A stretch of 64,000 nucleotides of DNA from Sporisorium sorghi. Taxonomy: Eukaryota > Basidiomycota > Ustilaginomycetes > Ustilaginales > Ustilaginaceae. Each line of letters opens with the position of its first letter. The first letter of the stretch is position 1. Below, piece after piece: positions 10,565 to 20,795 of the stretch. The stretch is from contig JALCCG010000005.1 in the NCBI GenBank assembly GCA_023212695.1, positions 185,558 through 249,557 of the forward strand, in the 5' to 3' direction. Both the position numbers and the translations under genes were made by a program. The notes under the pieces were generated by a model that saw only the letters and a program-made list of their open reading frames with translations, made no database searches and was not told the DNA's origin.

Positions 10565-10810
10565 CCTGTTCGGGTCAAAAGCAGCGCTCTTTCTCTTCCC
10601 TTTCCCTCCTGCGACTCGGAAGATCACTCGAGTGGTCGACACCGTCACTCCCACCGGCCAGCCATCCTCGCTTCCCTGCTCCCGTCGACTCGTATTTCGA
10701 TCCTCTCCCTTCTCTTTTTGGCCAGCTTGCGACGACATAGACAGGAGACATTCGCTTCTTAACAAAAGGACCATTGCTGCTTCCAGAATCGCCACCGCCG
10801 GTCGAACACC

Positions 10811-13492
10811 ATGCCAAGCCGTAGCTCGCGCTCAGGCGCACAGGAATCGTACGAGCTTCCAACCTCGCCAACGCCTGCTGCTTTCGAACAGCCTCTGCTC
10901 CACAGCCCCGATCTCAGCAATGATGCCTCGCTTCAGCCACTATCGCCGCCCAGGTGGTCTCGCAGCAACTCTCGCTACAGCCCAGAAGAGCGTTCGTACG
11001 ACCCGCTCTCTGGCGCTCCTCCCATGACCACTTCAGCTTCGACATCGACTAACGCTTATCCGCCCTCGGGCCATGCCACCCCAATCCAAGAGCAAGCCTT
11101 CACGCCTCCCTTTGCACGACCGGGATCGCGTCCCCTTTCGGCCGCCAGCTCTTACATGTTCTCTACACGCTCGCAAAGCGACTACGACTCGGTTTACCAG
11201 CTCTGGCGCCAGAGCGGCACTCCCAGCAGCTTCAAGGAGTTTGCCGACGATGGCGCCAGCAGCTTCCATGACCAAAGGCGAGGCAGCTCTGCCATGGACC
11301 TGGAAAAGATCCAGGAATACCGTTCCGGCGGCTACATGCCTCAGTCGCCAGGATTGAACGCAAAGGAAGACCAGGACCTCCACAAGGGTCAAGCCGGCGC
11401 TAAAGGGCCCAAGGACTATCGTGCGGTCGGTCTCGCCAAGTACGGCCGCGGCAAAGACCAGCACATGCCAGCCAAGAAGAAGTGGCTCATCCTCGCCGCC
11501 GTCGCTGTCCTGGTCGGCATTCTCGTCATCGTCGTCGTCGTTCCGATCACTCAGGTGCTGCTCAAAGATCACAAATCGAGCAATGACAGCGCCACTTCAC
11601 CCTCTAGCGGCTCGAACCATGGTCATGGCTCTGGCTCTGGATCTGCCTCGGGAAAACAGCTGGCTACTTCGGGCACCAACGGCTCCTTCATCGACCTCGG
11701 CAACGGCAGCAACTTCACTTACATCAACAACTTTGGCGGTCGTTGGGCCTCGCAGCCGCTTGACAACTCCGCACAGGCGCAGAACTACACGCCACCGCTC
11801 GATCAAGACTTTGAATTTGCTCGCAACCGCGTCCTCGGCGTCAACCTCGGTGGTTGGCTGGTGACCGAGCCCTTCATCGTGCCCGCACTTTACGAGCCAT
11901 ACGAAAACACCTCGAGCCCAGCAAAGGACGAGTACACCTTGTCGCAGAAATATCTGTCGGAAGGCGGCGCCGACAACTTGCGTCAAAAGATGACCCAGCA
12001 CTACGACACGTTCATCACCGAACAGGACTTTGCCAACATTGCTGCCGCTGGTCTCAACTGGGTCCGCTTGCCCATCGGCTTTTGGGCTTTCGAGACCTAC
12101 GCCAATGAGCCTTACCTCGAGGGTGTCTCGTGGAACTACGTTCTCAAAGCGATACAGTGGGCACGCAAGTACGGTCTGCGCATCAACCTCGATCTGCACG
12201 CCGTGCCCGGCTCTCAGAACGGCTACAACCACTCTGGCCGCGTCGGATTCATCAACTTCTTGCAAGGCCTCATGGGCAAGGCCAACAGCGAACGCACCAT
12301 CGACTACATCCGACAGATCGCGCAATTCATCAGCCAGCCCGAAATCCGCAGCGTCGTTCGCATGTTCAGCGTCATCAACGAACCCTACGCCATCACCATC
12401 GGACAGCCCGCGCTCGAGTCGTGGTACTCTCGCGTCTACGCCACACTCCGCGACATCACTGGTACCGGTGCGGGCAACGGGCCTTACATGACCGTCCACG
12501 ATGGCTTCCTGGCGCTCAGCGCGTGGCAAGGCTTCCTCAGCGGCGGTGATCGCGTCGCTTGGGACACGCACCCATACATCTGCTTTGCTCAGCAGAACAA
12601 CGATCCATGGGACGTGCAGATCCTCAAGCCATGCCAGCAGTTCACGTCGATGCTCGACAATGCGCGCTCCAACATGGGTGTCTCCATGGCGGGAGAAATG
12701 TCGCTGGCCATCAATGACTGCGGTCTGTTTTTGAACGGTGTCGGCGACGGATCTCGCTACGACGGCAGCTACTCGGGTCCCGTTGCGGGCAACTACCCCA
12801 GGTTGGGCTCGTGTCAGCCATTCGACGACTGGGAGAACTACTCGGATGACATGAAGCAGGGACTTCGCCGCTTCGCCTTGACTTCGATGGATTCGCTCCA
12901 GGACTTTTTCTTCTGGACGTGGAAGATCGGCAACAGCCTGAGGACGGGCAAGCCCACTTCGCCCATGTGGTCGTACTCGTTGGGATTGGAGAACGGATGG
13001 ATCCCCACCAACCCACTGAGCGACTCGACGGGCGCCTGTGCGGCGCAGGCGTCTCGCCTGTCGACATCGGTGCCCACTCCCACGTGGGCCAAGACGTTCC
13101 AGCCGTGGCAGACGGGCAGTGCCAGCAGCTACGCGGCCAACACGAGCGCCAACCCTTGGCCGCCGCAGTCGATCGTCTCGGCCAACACGGCATTCTCGCA
13201 GCTGCCCAGCTACACGGCGACCAAGTCGATCACGCCTGTGCCCGTTCCTACGATTTCGGTGACCGCAACGGTGTCTGGACAGCCCACTGCGGCGCCTACG
13301 TTTGTACCGTGGTTCAACACGGCACAGAATAGCCCGTTCTACACTCAGATTGGCGGGTGCAAGTATCCTCCGGACCAGTACAACCTTACTGGCTGGAACC
13401 CTAGTGGATGGCCGTGCGGTGGTAGCGGCGGGCAGCAGCGTCGAGAGGCTTTGCAGCCGCGCGCACAGCCCACGTCGCCTCCTCAGCGGTGA
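10811..13492 (+). CDS. membrane-anchored GH5 exo-beta-1,3-glucanase (ExgD-like)
   Basis: An 893-aa type II membrane glycosidase, probably glucan 1,3-beta-glucosidase of family GH5 (subfamily 9), trimming cell-wall beta-glucan. Residues 1-220 are a disordered Ser/Pro-rich cytosolic tail. A Lys-rich stop (AKKKW) precedes one TM segment at about 222-246. A Ser/Gly-rich linker follows. The catalytic domain starts near residue 340 with VLGVNLGGWLVTEPF. The acid/base Glu is E524 in VINEP. The nucleophile is E629 in MAGEMS, where yeast Exg1 has GEWS, so the Trp after the nucleophile is Met here. LDLHAVPGSQNG and DTHPYICF are also typical of the family. The C-terminal ~150 residues are Ser/Thr/Pro-rich. 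The architecture matches Aspergillus ExgD. Intronless; the ATG at 10811 is the first in frame. Confidence 0.93.
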   Translation: MPSRSSRSGAQESYELPTSPTPAAFEQPLLHSPDLSNDASLQPLSPPRWSRSNSRYSPEERSYDPLSGAPPMTTSASTSTNAYPPSGHATPIQEQAFTPPFARPGSRPLSAASSYMFSTRSQSDYDSVYQLWRQSGTPSSFKEFADDGASSFHDQRRGSSAMDLEKIQEYRSGGYMPQSPGLNAKEDQDLHKGQAGAKGPKDYRAVGLAKYGRGKDQHMPAKKKWLILAAVAVLVGILVIVVVVPITQVLLKDHKSSNDSATSPSSGSNHGHGSGSGSASGKQLATSGTNGSFIDLGNGSNFTYINNFGGRWASQPLDNSAQAQNYTPPLDQDFEFARNRVLGVNLGGWLVTEPFIVPALYEPYENTSSPAKDEYTLSQKYLSEGGADNLRQKMTQHYDTFITEQDFANIAAAGLNWVRLPIGFWAFETYANEPYLEGVSWNYVLKAIQWARKYGLRINLDLHAVPGSQNGYNHSGRVGFINFLQGLMGKANSERTIDYIRQIAQFISQPEIRSVVRMFSVINEPYAITIGQPALESWYSRVYATLRDITGTGAGNGPYMTVHDGFLALSAWQGFLSGGDRVAWDTHPYICFAQQNNDPWDVQILKPCQQFTSMLDNARSNMGVSMAGEMSLAINDCGLFLNGVGDGSRYDGSYSGPVAGNYPRLGSCQPFDDWENYSDDMKQGLRRFALTSMDSLQDFFFWTWKIGNSLRTGKPTSPMWSYSLGLENGWIPTNPLSDSTGACAAQASRLSTSVPTPTWAKTFQPWQTGSASSYAANTSANPWPPQSIVSANTAFSQLPSYTATKSITPVPVPTISVTATVSGQPTAAPTFVPWFNTAQNSPFYTQIGGCKYPPDQYNLTGWNPSGWPCGGSGGQQRREALQPRAQPTSPPQR

Positions 13493-13833
13493 TTTGCCTC
13501 GATGCTTTTTCATGGACTTTTTAGCCCTCTCTTTCAGGGGCGAGACCCTTTCTGTTTGTACTTCTAGCTTGTATACTTAGAACTTGTGTTGAAACGAGAT
13601 GCATACGTTCACCATTCAGTGGCGAGTGAAGCGCATGAATCCGTGCCGTTGAGATCGACGGCGGGCTAGAACACATTCTTGGTTGCTGTGAGCGATGCCG
13701 CACTGATCATCGTGTCTCTGCCATGTGGCAAGCGACCGTCTCCGCATCGCTTCTTTTCTTTGCTGCACAGGGCGTGTACAAAATCTGCGCGTTCCTCCCC
13801 CTTGCAAAAAGACAGCGACAGCTGTCAAGAAAA

Positions 13834-13865
13834 ACACACACACAGACACACACACACACACACAC
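13834..13865. repeat. CA-rich microsatellite
   Basis: (CA)n broken once by a GA, downstream of the exoglucanase gene. Confidence 0.9.
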
Positions 13866-14171
13866 CACAAAGCCTCTGTCTTACAGCCTCGAACAGGGTG
13901 TAAGCCACAGACGCAGGTGTATGGCGTCAACAGCGAGATGCGCTTTTCATGCAGCCACCATCGCTACTGCTGTTGTCGGTGCTGTTGATGCTGCGGGAGC
14001 GTCGATGCCCCTGCATGAGCGTAGAATGTGCGGGGGACGCACGTTGTTTGTGTTTCAGATGTGCGGACCGACATCGATGCTTGAGAGGAGAGGATGGTGG
14101 CTGTTTTGCTTCTCGTTCGTGGAGAGACTTGCCTGTTATGGATTAAGATGCTCGAACGAAAGTGCGAAGGC

Positions 14172-14178
14172 TTATAAG
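14172..14178 (+). promoter_or_regulatory. TATA-like box ahead of the repeat array
   Basis: TTATAAG, 459 bp before the acyltransferase ATG and about 50 bp before the first 61-bp repeat. If used, the whole array would be transcribed as 5' leader. Position-based inference only. Confidence 0.3.
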
Positions 14179-14223
14179 CTTTGCACTTCGATTGGAGGCA
14201 GATGGACCAGTCTTGGTTCTTGC

Positions 14224-14534
14224 CCTCCATCACCTCTTCTACCAGCCGATGAGGAGGTCGACTAGCAGATCCGTTCCTGCCTGCCTCCATCAGCTCTTCT
14301 CGTAGCTCACGAACGAGGTCCATCAACGAGCCCGCTTCTGCCTACCTCCGTCACCTCTCCTCGTAGGACATCAAGGAGTTCCATCAACGGTCTGACTTCT
14401 TTCTACCTCCATATCGTCTTCTCATAGCGCACGAAGGGGTCCAACAACAGCCTCTGTTCCTTCTTGCCTCCATCATCTCTTCTCGTAGCACACGAAGAGG
14501 TCCATCATCAGCTCCGCACCTTCCTACCTCCACG
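14224..14534 (+). repeat. imperfect 60-61 bp tandem repeat, five units plus a partial
   Basis: A CCTCC(A/G)T-type anchor recurs at 14224, 14284, 14345, 14406, 14467 and 14527 (last copy partial), spacings 60, 61, 61, 61 and 60. Each unit continues with a CTCTTCTCGTAG-like stretch, then a GAAGAGGTCCATCA-like stretch. The two form a short dyad in most units, for example ACCTCTTC with GAGGAGGT in unit 1 and ATCTCTTC with GAAGAGGT in unit 5. Unit lengths are not multiples of three, so it is unlikely to be coding. It ends about 100 bp before the acyltransferase ATG. Confidence 0.85.
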
Positions 14535-14636
14535 ACAGGTTCACGGCTGCTGCTACCCGTTGACCTCGACACCCCGCACAACGCTTCTGTCACCCGCTTT
14601 GAACGATCATCAATCTCCCACTTGAGCACTGCAGCC

Positions 14637-16916
14637 ATGAAGTTCCCCAAACACTACAGCTCGTACCTGACCCTGTGGCCCAAGTCCAACGACACGGATG
14701 AGCCAATGCAGCACAAGCGCTCGTTCGCCTCGCTGTTCACTCGCATTACTGCCACTGCCGCCGACGGATCGACCACGGCCAGCAGCGCGTTTAACAGTTT
14801 GTCCCCCGCCACCACCGCCACGACCACGACATCCGGCGGTAGCGCCGGCATGCCTCCCCCCACACCCACCTCCCCGCACACCGCTACCGCCACCACCTCC
14901 ACCCATTTGCCAGCACACACCCCGCCCCACTCAACCTCGGACTACCGATGGCGCTACCACACCTCCCCCTCCACCGGCACACACCTGTGGTGGCGCACAG
15001 TCGACTCGATGGCCAACTTCATCCTGCACTGGCAAACACGGTTCCATCAGCACGGCGACATGTTTGGCAGCTGCACCATCAACGTCCTCCACCCCTCCTC
15101 CTCCGCTGAAGAAGCTGTACCGGTGGAGCTTTCGCACGCGCAGCTGCGCGAAGCCGTGCGACGACTGCGCTTCACTCACCCGACGATTGCGCTGCGCCTG
15201 GCCAAGCGGGCGGAGCTGGGGATCGAGCCGCTGACGGAGATACCGGAGCTGATCGCGCAACATGTGGACTTGCAGGTGGCGCTGGTGTACGACGTTGTGG
15301 GTTCGGAGCGTGAGGTTGAGCGGTGGCTGGATGATGTTGTTGCGTTTCATGACGGGGAGCGGGGTGAGGGCGAGGAGGAGGGGGAGTTCCGCGCGATCGT
15401 CGCGGGGGCTACGGCCGAGGGCGTGCCTGGGAGGGACCGGTTGAGCGTGCACTTCTGGCCGGCTGGAAAGGGTGTGGATGCGCGGGTGCTGGTGGAGCAG
15501 TCGCACAGCGTCAGCGAAGGGATTGGGACGCTGCACGCGTTCGAGCTGCTGCTTGCGTCGATCGCTGATGTACTGTCCGACCCGCAGCCCCGGCCATGTG
15601 AGTGGGGAAGCGAGGTAGAGCGGTTGGAGCCCGCGGTGCAGGACGCCATCGCCTCGCCACCCACCGACTGGGCCGTTTCAACCGAGGAGCGCAAACGCAT
15701 GCATACGATCAACGCAGCGCGGATGAACGGCAAAGCCACGCCACCCACGCTCCTCGACCGCGTAGGTGCCAAAGCCATCGCGCTCGCACTCGACGGCGCA
15801 GGCAGCAGCAGCACGCTGCGCCGCAAACTCGTCAATGCACCGCTCGTCGGCATGTGCCGCAGCGTCGCGAGTAAAGGCGACACGTTCCCGCTCGGCGTGC
15901 TCCCCCAACCGGGCCGGCGGTTCGAGGGTCAACGCACGCACACGGACTACCTCGCGGACACACTCACCCCACATCAAACTCGGAGCCTGCTCAGCGTACT
16001 GAAAGGGAGAGGGCTGACACTCGCGCCCTTCCTCGAGGCCTGCTCGCACATGGCCACAACCTGGGTCCGTAGGCATCGCGCCCTCGCCCCCGCCGGCGGC
16101 TGGGACAACCCCGATCGCATCCTGGGCAGCTTCAGCAACGCCATCAGCAAGCGCGACACGCTGCTGCCCCAGCACAGGCGCTACCTCGGCCTGTGCATGT
16201 CGGGCTTCCCCACCAAAATCGCTGCTGCCACCGCGACTTGGTCTGCAACCGCTCCGGAAGAGGAGGGGACAACGCCCAGTCCCACCGACGCGCGCGATCC
16301 TATACCACTAGTGGGAGAAGACAACGTCAGCAGGTTGATGAGCATCGCACACGAGCTGGCGGCACAGTACGCGAGCGCGCGCACCGACGACACCGCCACG
16401 CACTGGCTGCGCACCGACCAAGCGCTCATGTTCAACACGATGACCACCGAGTACTTGTTCTTGAAGGGCGAGGAGAACTACCCCAGCATGCCCTGGCTCT
16501 CGTCCATCGGGCGTGCGGAGAACAGCTTCCGCAGCTCCCACGCCATCCCATCACCCAAACAACAAGCGACGGAAGGCGGCGAGGATGGCAAGGCAGACGA
16601 GAAGGAAGTTGGAAACGGTGAGGGTGCGACGCTCCAAGTGCACAACCTGCGCCTCATCGGCCGCGTCGCCATCCGCCAACCCATCCTGCACGTCTACACG
16701 TTTCGCATGCACACCACGCTCCAGCTCTCGTTTGCCGACTGGCTCTACCACCCGGAAGACTCGGACGCGCGCAGGTCCCACGGCAAGGCCAACAAAGAGG
16801 TGTGCCAGAACATCCTCCGCTTCTGGCTCCAGGTGTTTCGCGCGCTCATCGACGCCGTTGTCGATCTCGAGCAGGCCAACAGCGGATCGGCTCGAGGGAA
16901 AAAAATGCAAGAATGA
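14637..16916 (+). CDS. condensation-fold (BAHD/AATase-like) acyltransferase with an HxxxE motif
   Basis: A 759-aa protein from the first ATG in frame (14637). It looks like a CoA-dependent acyltransferase of the two-lobed superfamily that includes BAHD, trichothecene 15-O-acetyltransferase and alcohol acetyltransferases. The N-terminal ~110 residues are Thr/Pro-rich. A tunnel-lobe-like region follows (WWRTVDSMANFILHWQTRF). The motif SHSVSEG (H290, E294) stands where HxxxDG is expected; the catalytic His is kept but Asp is Glu. The second lobe begins near LKGRGLTLAPFLEACSHMA, which resembles the helix that opens that lobe in this superfamily. No signal peptide or TM. Its 5' side carries the 61-bp repeat array. 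The acyl donor and acceptor cannot be read from sequence. No PKS/NRPS or other biosynthetic partner is adjacent. Confidence 0.72.
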   Translation: MKFPKHYSSYLTLWPKSNDTDEPMQHKRSFASLFTRITATAADGSTTASSAFNSLSPATTATTTTSGGSAGMPPPTPTSPHTATATTSTHLPAHTPPHSTSDYRWRYHTSPSTGTHLWWRTVDSMANFILHWQTRFHQHGDMFGSCTINVLHPSSSAEEAVPVELSHAQLREAVRRLRFTHPTIALRLAKRAELGIEPLTEIPELIAQHVDLQVALVYDVVGSEREVERWLDDVVAFHDGERGEGEEEGEFRAIVAGATAEGVPGRDRLSVHFWPAGKGVDARVLVEQSHSVSEGIGTLHAFELLLASIADVLSDPQPRPCEWGSEVERLEPAVQDAIASPPTDWAVSTEERKRMHTINAARMNGKATPPTLLDRVGAKAIALALDGAGSSSTLRRKLVNAPLVGMCRSVASKGDTFPLGVLPQPGRRFEGQRTHTDYLADTLTPHQTRSLLSVLKGRGLTLAPFLEACSHMATTWVRRHRALAPAGGWDNPDRILGSFSNAISKRDTLLPQHRRYLGLCMSGFPTKIAAATATWSATAPEEEGTTPSPTDARDPIPLVGEDNVSRLMSIAHELAAQYASARTDDTATHWLRTDQALMFNTMTTEYLFLKGEENYPSMPWLSSIGRAENSFRSSHAIPSPKQQATEGGEDGKADEKEVGNGEGATLQVHNLRLIGRVAIRQPILHVYTFRMHTTLQLSFADWLYHPEDSDARRSHGKANKEVCQNILRFWLQVFRALIDAVVDLEQANSGSARGKKMQE

Positions 16917-17022
16917 CATGTCATAGAGAGATAGCGAGAGAGGCAACGAATACAAGAACCAGAGATGGGATGGATGTGTCTGCAAGAAACCGTGTCGTCT
17001 GGCAAAGATAACGACCGAGAGG

Positions 17023-17028
17023 AATAAA
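17023..17028 (+). terminator. candidate poly(A) signal of the acyltransferase gene
   Basis: AATAAA lies 107 bp after the stop at 16916, in the short convergent gap before the REG1-like gene. Confidence 0.3.
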
Positions 17029-17185
17029 GTGGCCAATGCCTTGGGATGGATGCGGATGTGTGTGCAGTGTGAACATGAAATTGAAGGAGAAAAATTTGAA
17101 AAGAGAAGATGGACGATGGACAACTCGCCGATGTCGACCTGTCCCAACCATAGCCACCAACGCCGAATCGTAGGGGCGAGTGCTC

Positions 17186-19882
17186 TTATCCTTCGCGCCA
17201 CGACCTGCCTCGGTCACCTGTACCCAGCAAAGCACCAATCAGATCTCTTGCCGTGTTCACAATTTCTACCGCGCGCCCAATAATGCCTCCCTCGTCTTCC
17301 TCGACGTAATCATGTGCTAGTGGCACGCGAGGCTCCGAGTTGTGCGGCGCCACCAAAGCGCCTGTCGCACTCGTCCTTCGCGGCAGTGTAGGACTCGAAG
17401 GCCCACCACCCGAAATATCAGCTCCACTGCCCGAACCAGAACGACGCTTCCCACTCGCGCGCGCAAGGATGAACGTAGGCGTGTTGAGCGGAGTCGGACC
17501 CACCTCTACGGGTCCATCGGGGCTCGTGACGCTCGTCGTCTTGGTAGCAGGCGGCGCATTGCTCGGGATGTTTTCCACATCGACGCTCAGCTCGGTGCCA
17601 CCGGCGGCGGCCGCTGCGGCGGCAGCTTGCGAAGACGCCGACTTGGCACGGGCAGCCGCTTTGGAACCACCTCCAGCTCTTTTCTCGTCCGACCAATAGC
17701 TTCGATCCTCGCCGTACATGTAGCGGTCGCCATCGCGGTCCTGCGAAGACCGGTTCGAGCTGCTGCCGTCGTCCTTGGCGTCTAGGTGCGGGCTTGCCGG
17801 GAAATGCGGGCTGGCCAAGCCGTAGGAACCCTGTCCGTCCGAGTCGTACTCGTTCAGGGCCCGATTCGCGAGCGTACGCGCCTTTCCTCCGTGCGCTGCT
17901 GCATCTCCAGCTCGAAGGCCATCAGCTCCATCTCGCGCACCGTCTTTGGCTGCGCCGGCGGTGGCGGCGCCGCTCCGAAAGGAATCGCCACTCCGTGCAT
18001 TACTCCGCGCATTGGCAGGCGACGTTGACGAAGCAGGACTGGTGGACGCGGCGGCGACAGCATACCGATCGTAACTCCCGTTCGCGATGGAGTTGGTCGG
18101 CGAGTGTCCGGTCGAGTTGCCGCTGTTGGTGCGAACACGTCCTTGCCTGGCCGCTTCCTGGATGCGCTCGTAGCTTGCCGAGCTACCGAGGCGTTGCGAA
18201 GGTCGGCCGCGCTCGCGCGAGTCTTCGCCACGCGACGAATCATACGACTCGGCAAAGGAAGACGACGACAGGGACTCTTGGTGCGAGGTACCGAGCACGT
18301 CGTAGTCGCCCTCGGCCTCTAGGCTGCGCGACTCGTAGTCTTCTGCGGGCGTCTGGTGGACGATTCTATGCTTGAGGATACCTCGGGGGGCAACACTGGC
18401 CTGCGACTGCTCCGGTGTTGCGTTAGCTAGATCTTGAGGCGACGTGGATGATGTGGATCCGTCAGTCCTGTCTGACTCACTGTGGTCAAAAAAGCTTCCG
18501 TAGGTTTGGGAAGCGTCAGGGCTGCTCGCAGCGTCGCCTGTGTTAAAAACCGGCCCGTTCGAGTTGGCGTGGTCGCCCGAGCCGTCGGCGAGATCAGGAC
18601 CGTCGAAATAGTCAAACTCGCCGTTGAAGTCGTCTTCGAGATCCCATTGGACGCCGCGAGCGGTCGGATCGCCACGAGTGGAGGGTACACCTGCACGGGC
18701 GTAGCCGTACTGAGCCGAGTAGGTAGACACGGTGGTGCCATTGTTGGCGCGAGTGGCAAGGAAGCCGGTGGGGTCGACCACGGCGGGCGAGGGCGCGGGA
18801 TACACCTCGGACGTCTTGAGACGAGTGGGCGCGAGCTTGGCAATGGTGGCAGCGTAGTCCGAGTGCTTGGACGAAGACGAGGCGGAAGCGTGAGAGATGG
18901 CGGGCGAAGTTCGGGGACTCGACTTCATGGTGAGCACTTCCTCCTCCTCGCTACTGGCGTCCTCGTCTTCCTCGTCAAACTCGTCCTCGTCGTAGTCGTC
19001 GTAGTCTGGGTACCGTGTGTCCAAGGCGATGCACTGTTCGACGCGGTGGTTGAAGCTGATGTGGCGCTTCTCGTCCGAGCCGGCGCTGTCTGCGCGTCCG
19101 ATGCTGGGCGACATTTTCTTCTGGGCCGAGACCAGAGGCATGGCGTTGGGCGAGCTGCCGACGCGCTTGGGCGCCCTGCTGACCAGGTTGGAGTCCGATT
19201 TGACGGCAAACAGAGGTTGACGCTGCGTGCCTTGTTCTTGTTCTTGGGCCTTGCGGTCCTGCTCCTCCATGTGGTCGTCGATGGGGTTGGTCTCGAGCTC
19301 GAGGTTGGGCGAGGCGGCGTTGCCTGGAGTTGTGAGCATGTCAGAGATGGTGCGGTGCTTGAGGATGGAGCGAACGCGGTGGCCGTCGTCCAAGTCGAGA
19401 CGATCGGCGGTGGTAGCGAGCTTGGGTGGCGGCACGGACTCGACGTGCTCGTGGAGAGGACCATACAGCCATGTGACGTCGCTGTCTTTGAGCCTGTAGA
19501 CCAGTCGAGTCAAGAACAAGGAATGATATGAGGAGGGAAAGTCAGCAACGTGAAGGTAAAAATGTCGCTGAGCAGTCGAAGGAACGAGCAGGATGTGCAG
19601 GTCACGGGGTACTCACCAGTTGAGCGTCTCCGGGCTGATGGTCTTGAGGTTGCCACGCTGCTTGGCCCACGTACGCCAACTTGCGTTTTCGAGCCTGACG
19701 CCGTTGGCGATCTGGTTCTTTTGCTTTGTCATGGCCTTCCAGCTGCTCCAGACATCTTCGTCGGTCCACTGGTGGCTGAGGTAGTCAACGCAGACGGTGG
19801 GCATGCGCGACTCGATCTGGGCGTCATCGGGTGCGGGAGCGTTGTTGGCAACGGTAGGATACGGCTGAGGTGTGGACAACAT
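17186..19882 (-). CDS. REG1: REG1-like regulatory subunit of protein phosphatase 1
   Basis: An 857-aa protein resembling yeast Reg1, which brings PP1 (Glc7) to Snf1/AMPK to keep glucose-repressed genes off. Coding exons are 19882-19617 and 19493-17186. The intron is 19616-19494 (GTGAGT donor, CTACAG acceptor, phase 2) and splits a Trp codon. The joined N-terminal domain contains VDYLSHQWTDEDVWSSWKAM, ANGVRLENASWRTWAK and DVTWLYGPL, which is the conserved fungal domain of Reg1-type proteins (Pfam DUF1752). RHISF at residues 232-236, followed by NHRVEQCIALD, corresponds to the PP1-docking I/VxF motif of Reg1. An acidic run follows (DYDDYDEDEFDEEDEDASSE). The rest is Ser-rich and disordered, with two ILKHR elements. 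Intronless except for this one. Convergent with the acyltransferase. Confidence 0.88.
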
Positions 19883-20760
19883 CTTTTGAGGACAAATTTA
19901 AGAGGATCTATCGGTATGAATGGGTTTGAAAGCAGATGGATGACAGCCGAGTGTGCTGTTGTTGGCAGTGAAAAAGCAAGATTGTCCGATGGGGATGGCT
20001 GAGCGGTGAGTTGTGGCTACACCCTGTCGACTTAGAGCTGATCGTACATGGGTACTGCGTAGCGCAAGCTCGGGAAAAATGGCGGCGTTGAGGAAGAGGC
20101 GTTGCGGTTGTTGGCGCAGCAATAATCTGAGGGCCTGAGCAGTGAGGCCGGCGGGTAGATGACGGTATCGTCGAGGAAGCGCCGCAGAGCTTTTTCTCCT
20201 ATATGCTTCGACGATGTGTTTGAAGAATCGATCAGGCAGCCTGTTGCAGACCGAATCGAGAGGTTTGAGCCTTGCGACGCGCGAGAGAGAGAGAAGGAGA
20301 ACGGCGGTGGTGGCTTTGCAGATGGACAGCAATCCGGCAAGGGTGCAAGATCGGTTGACCGCAGCGTTTTTTGGTCAAACTGTGATCTCTACCTCTGAGG
20401 ACTACGATCGCGCGATCGGAGATAGCAAGTAGTGGAAGCTTGATGAGAAAGAGAGAAGTGAGAGTGAGCGAGAGATGGACGACAGACGATTAGCTCTTGA
20501 CCGAAGGCAAAAGGCAAAGCGCAAAGCGAGAGTCCGTCTTGGATGGGACCATTCGATTATGCGGCGTCGGCGTGTGTGTGTGCGTGTGTCTCTGCAAAGT
20601 GCGGGTTGGCAATCGATATCGCGCTCTGCTGCCTCAAAAAAATTGGGACCGCTTGCTTGCTTTTGCTTGCTCAGTTTGGCTCTGTCCGTTCGCCGTGCCC
20701 ACTCTCTCTCTCTCTTTGTGTGCCTGTCTCGCTTTGATCACCGTCGGTCACACTCGCCCT

Positions 20761-20763
20761 CTG

Positions 20764-20795
<32 letters not shown>
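20761..20795. repeat. (CTGGCT)n hexanucleotide repeat
   Basis: Five perfect CTGGCT units and a partial one, about 0.9 kb upstream of the REG1 ATG. Confidence 0.95.

Larger units (their letters stand above)
9481..10810. other. intergenic region upstream of the exoglucanase gene
   Basis: About 1.3 kb between two plus-strand genes. It holds short CT runs near 10160, a 9-bp minisatellite (10451-10490) and a TATA-like site. No gene is visible. Short frames are repeat-rich and lack domains. Confidence 0.5.
13493..14636. other. intergenic region and probable long leader with tandem repeats
   Basis: About 1.1 kb between the exoglucanase stop and the acyltransferase ATG. It contains a CA-rich run (13834-13865), a TATA-like site (14172) and a 60-61 bp tandem array (14224-14534). 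No protein gene is visible; frames here lack domains. Confidence 0.55.

Noticed and set aside
11597..13513. 638-codon minus-strand frame opposite the exoglucanase
   Set aside because: Mirror of the GH5 coding strand; Arg/Val-rich composition with no domain.
14224..14534. CRISPR-like repeat array
   Set aside because: The units are contiguous and diverged, with no constant repeats separated by unique spacers, and the genome is eukaryotic.
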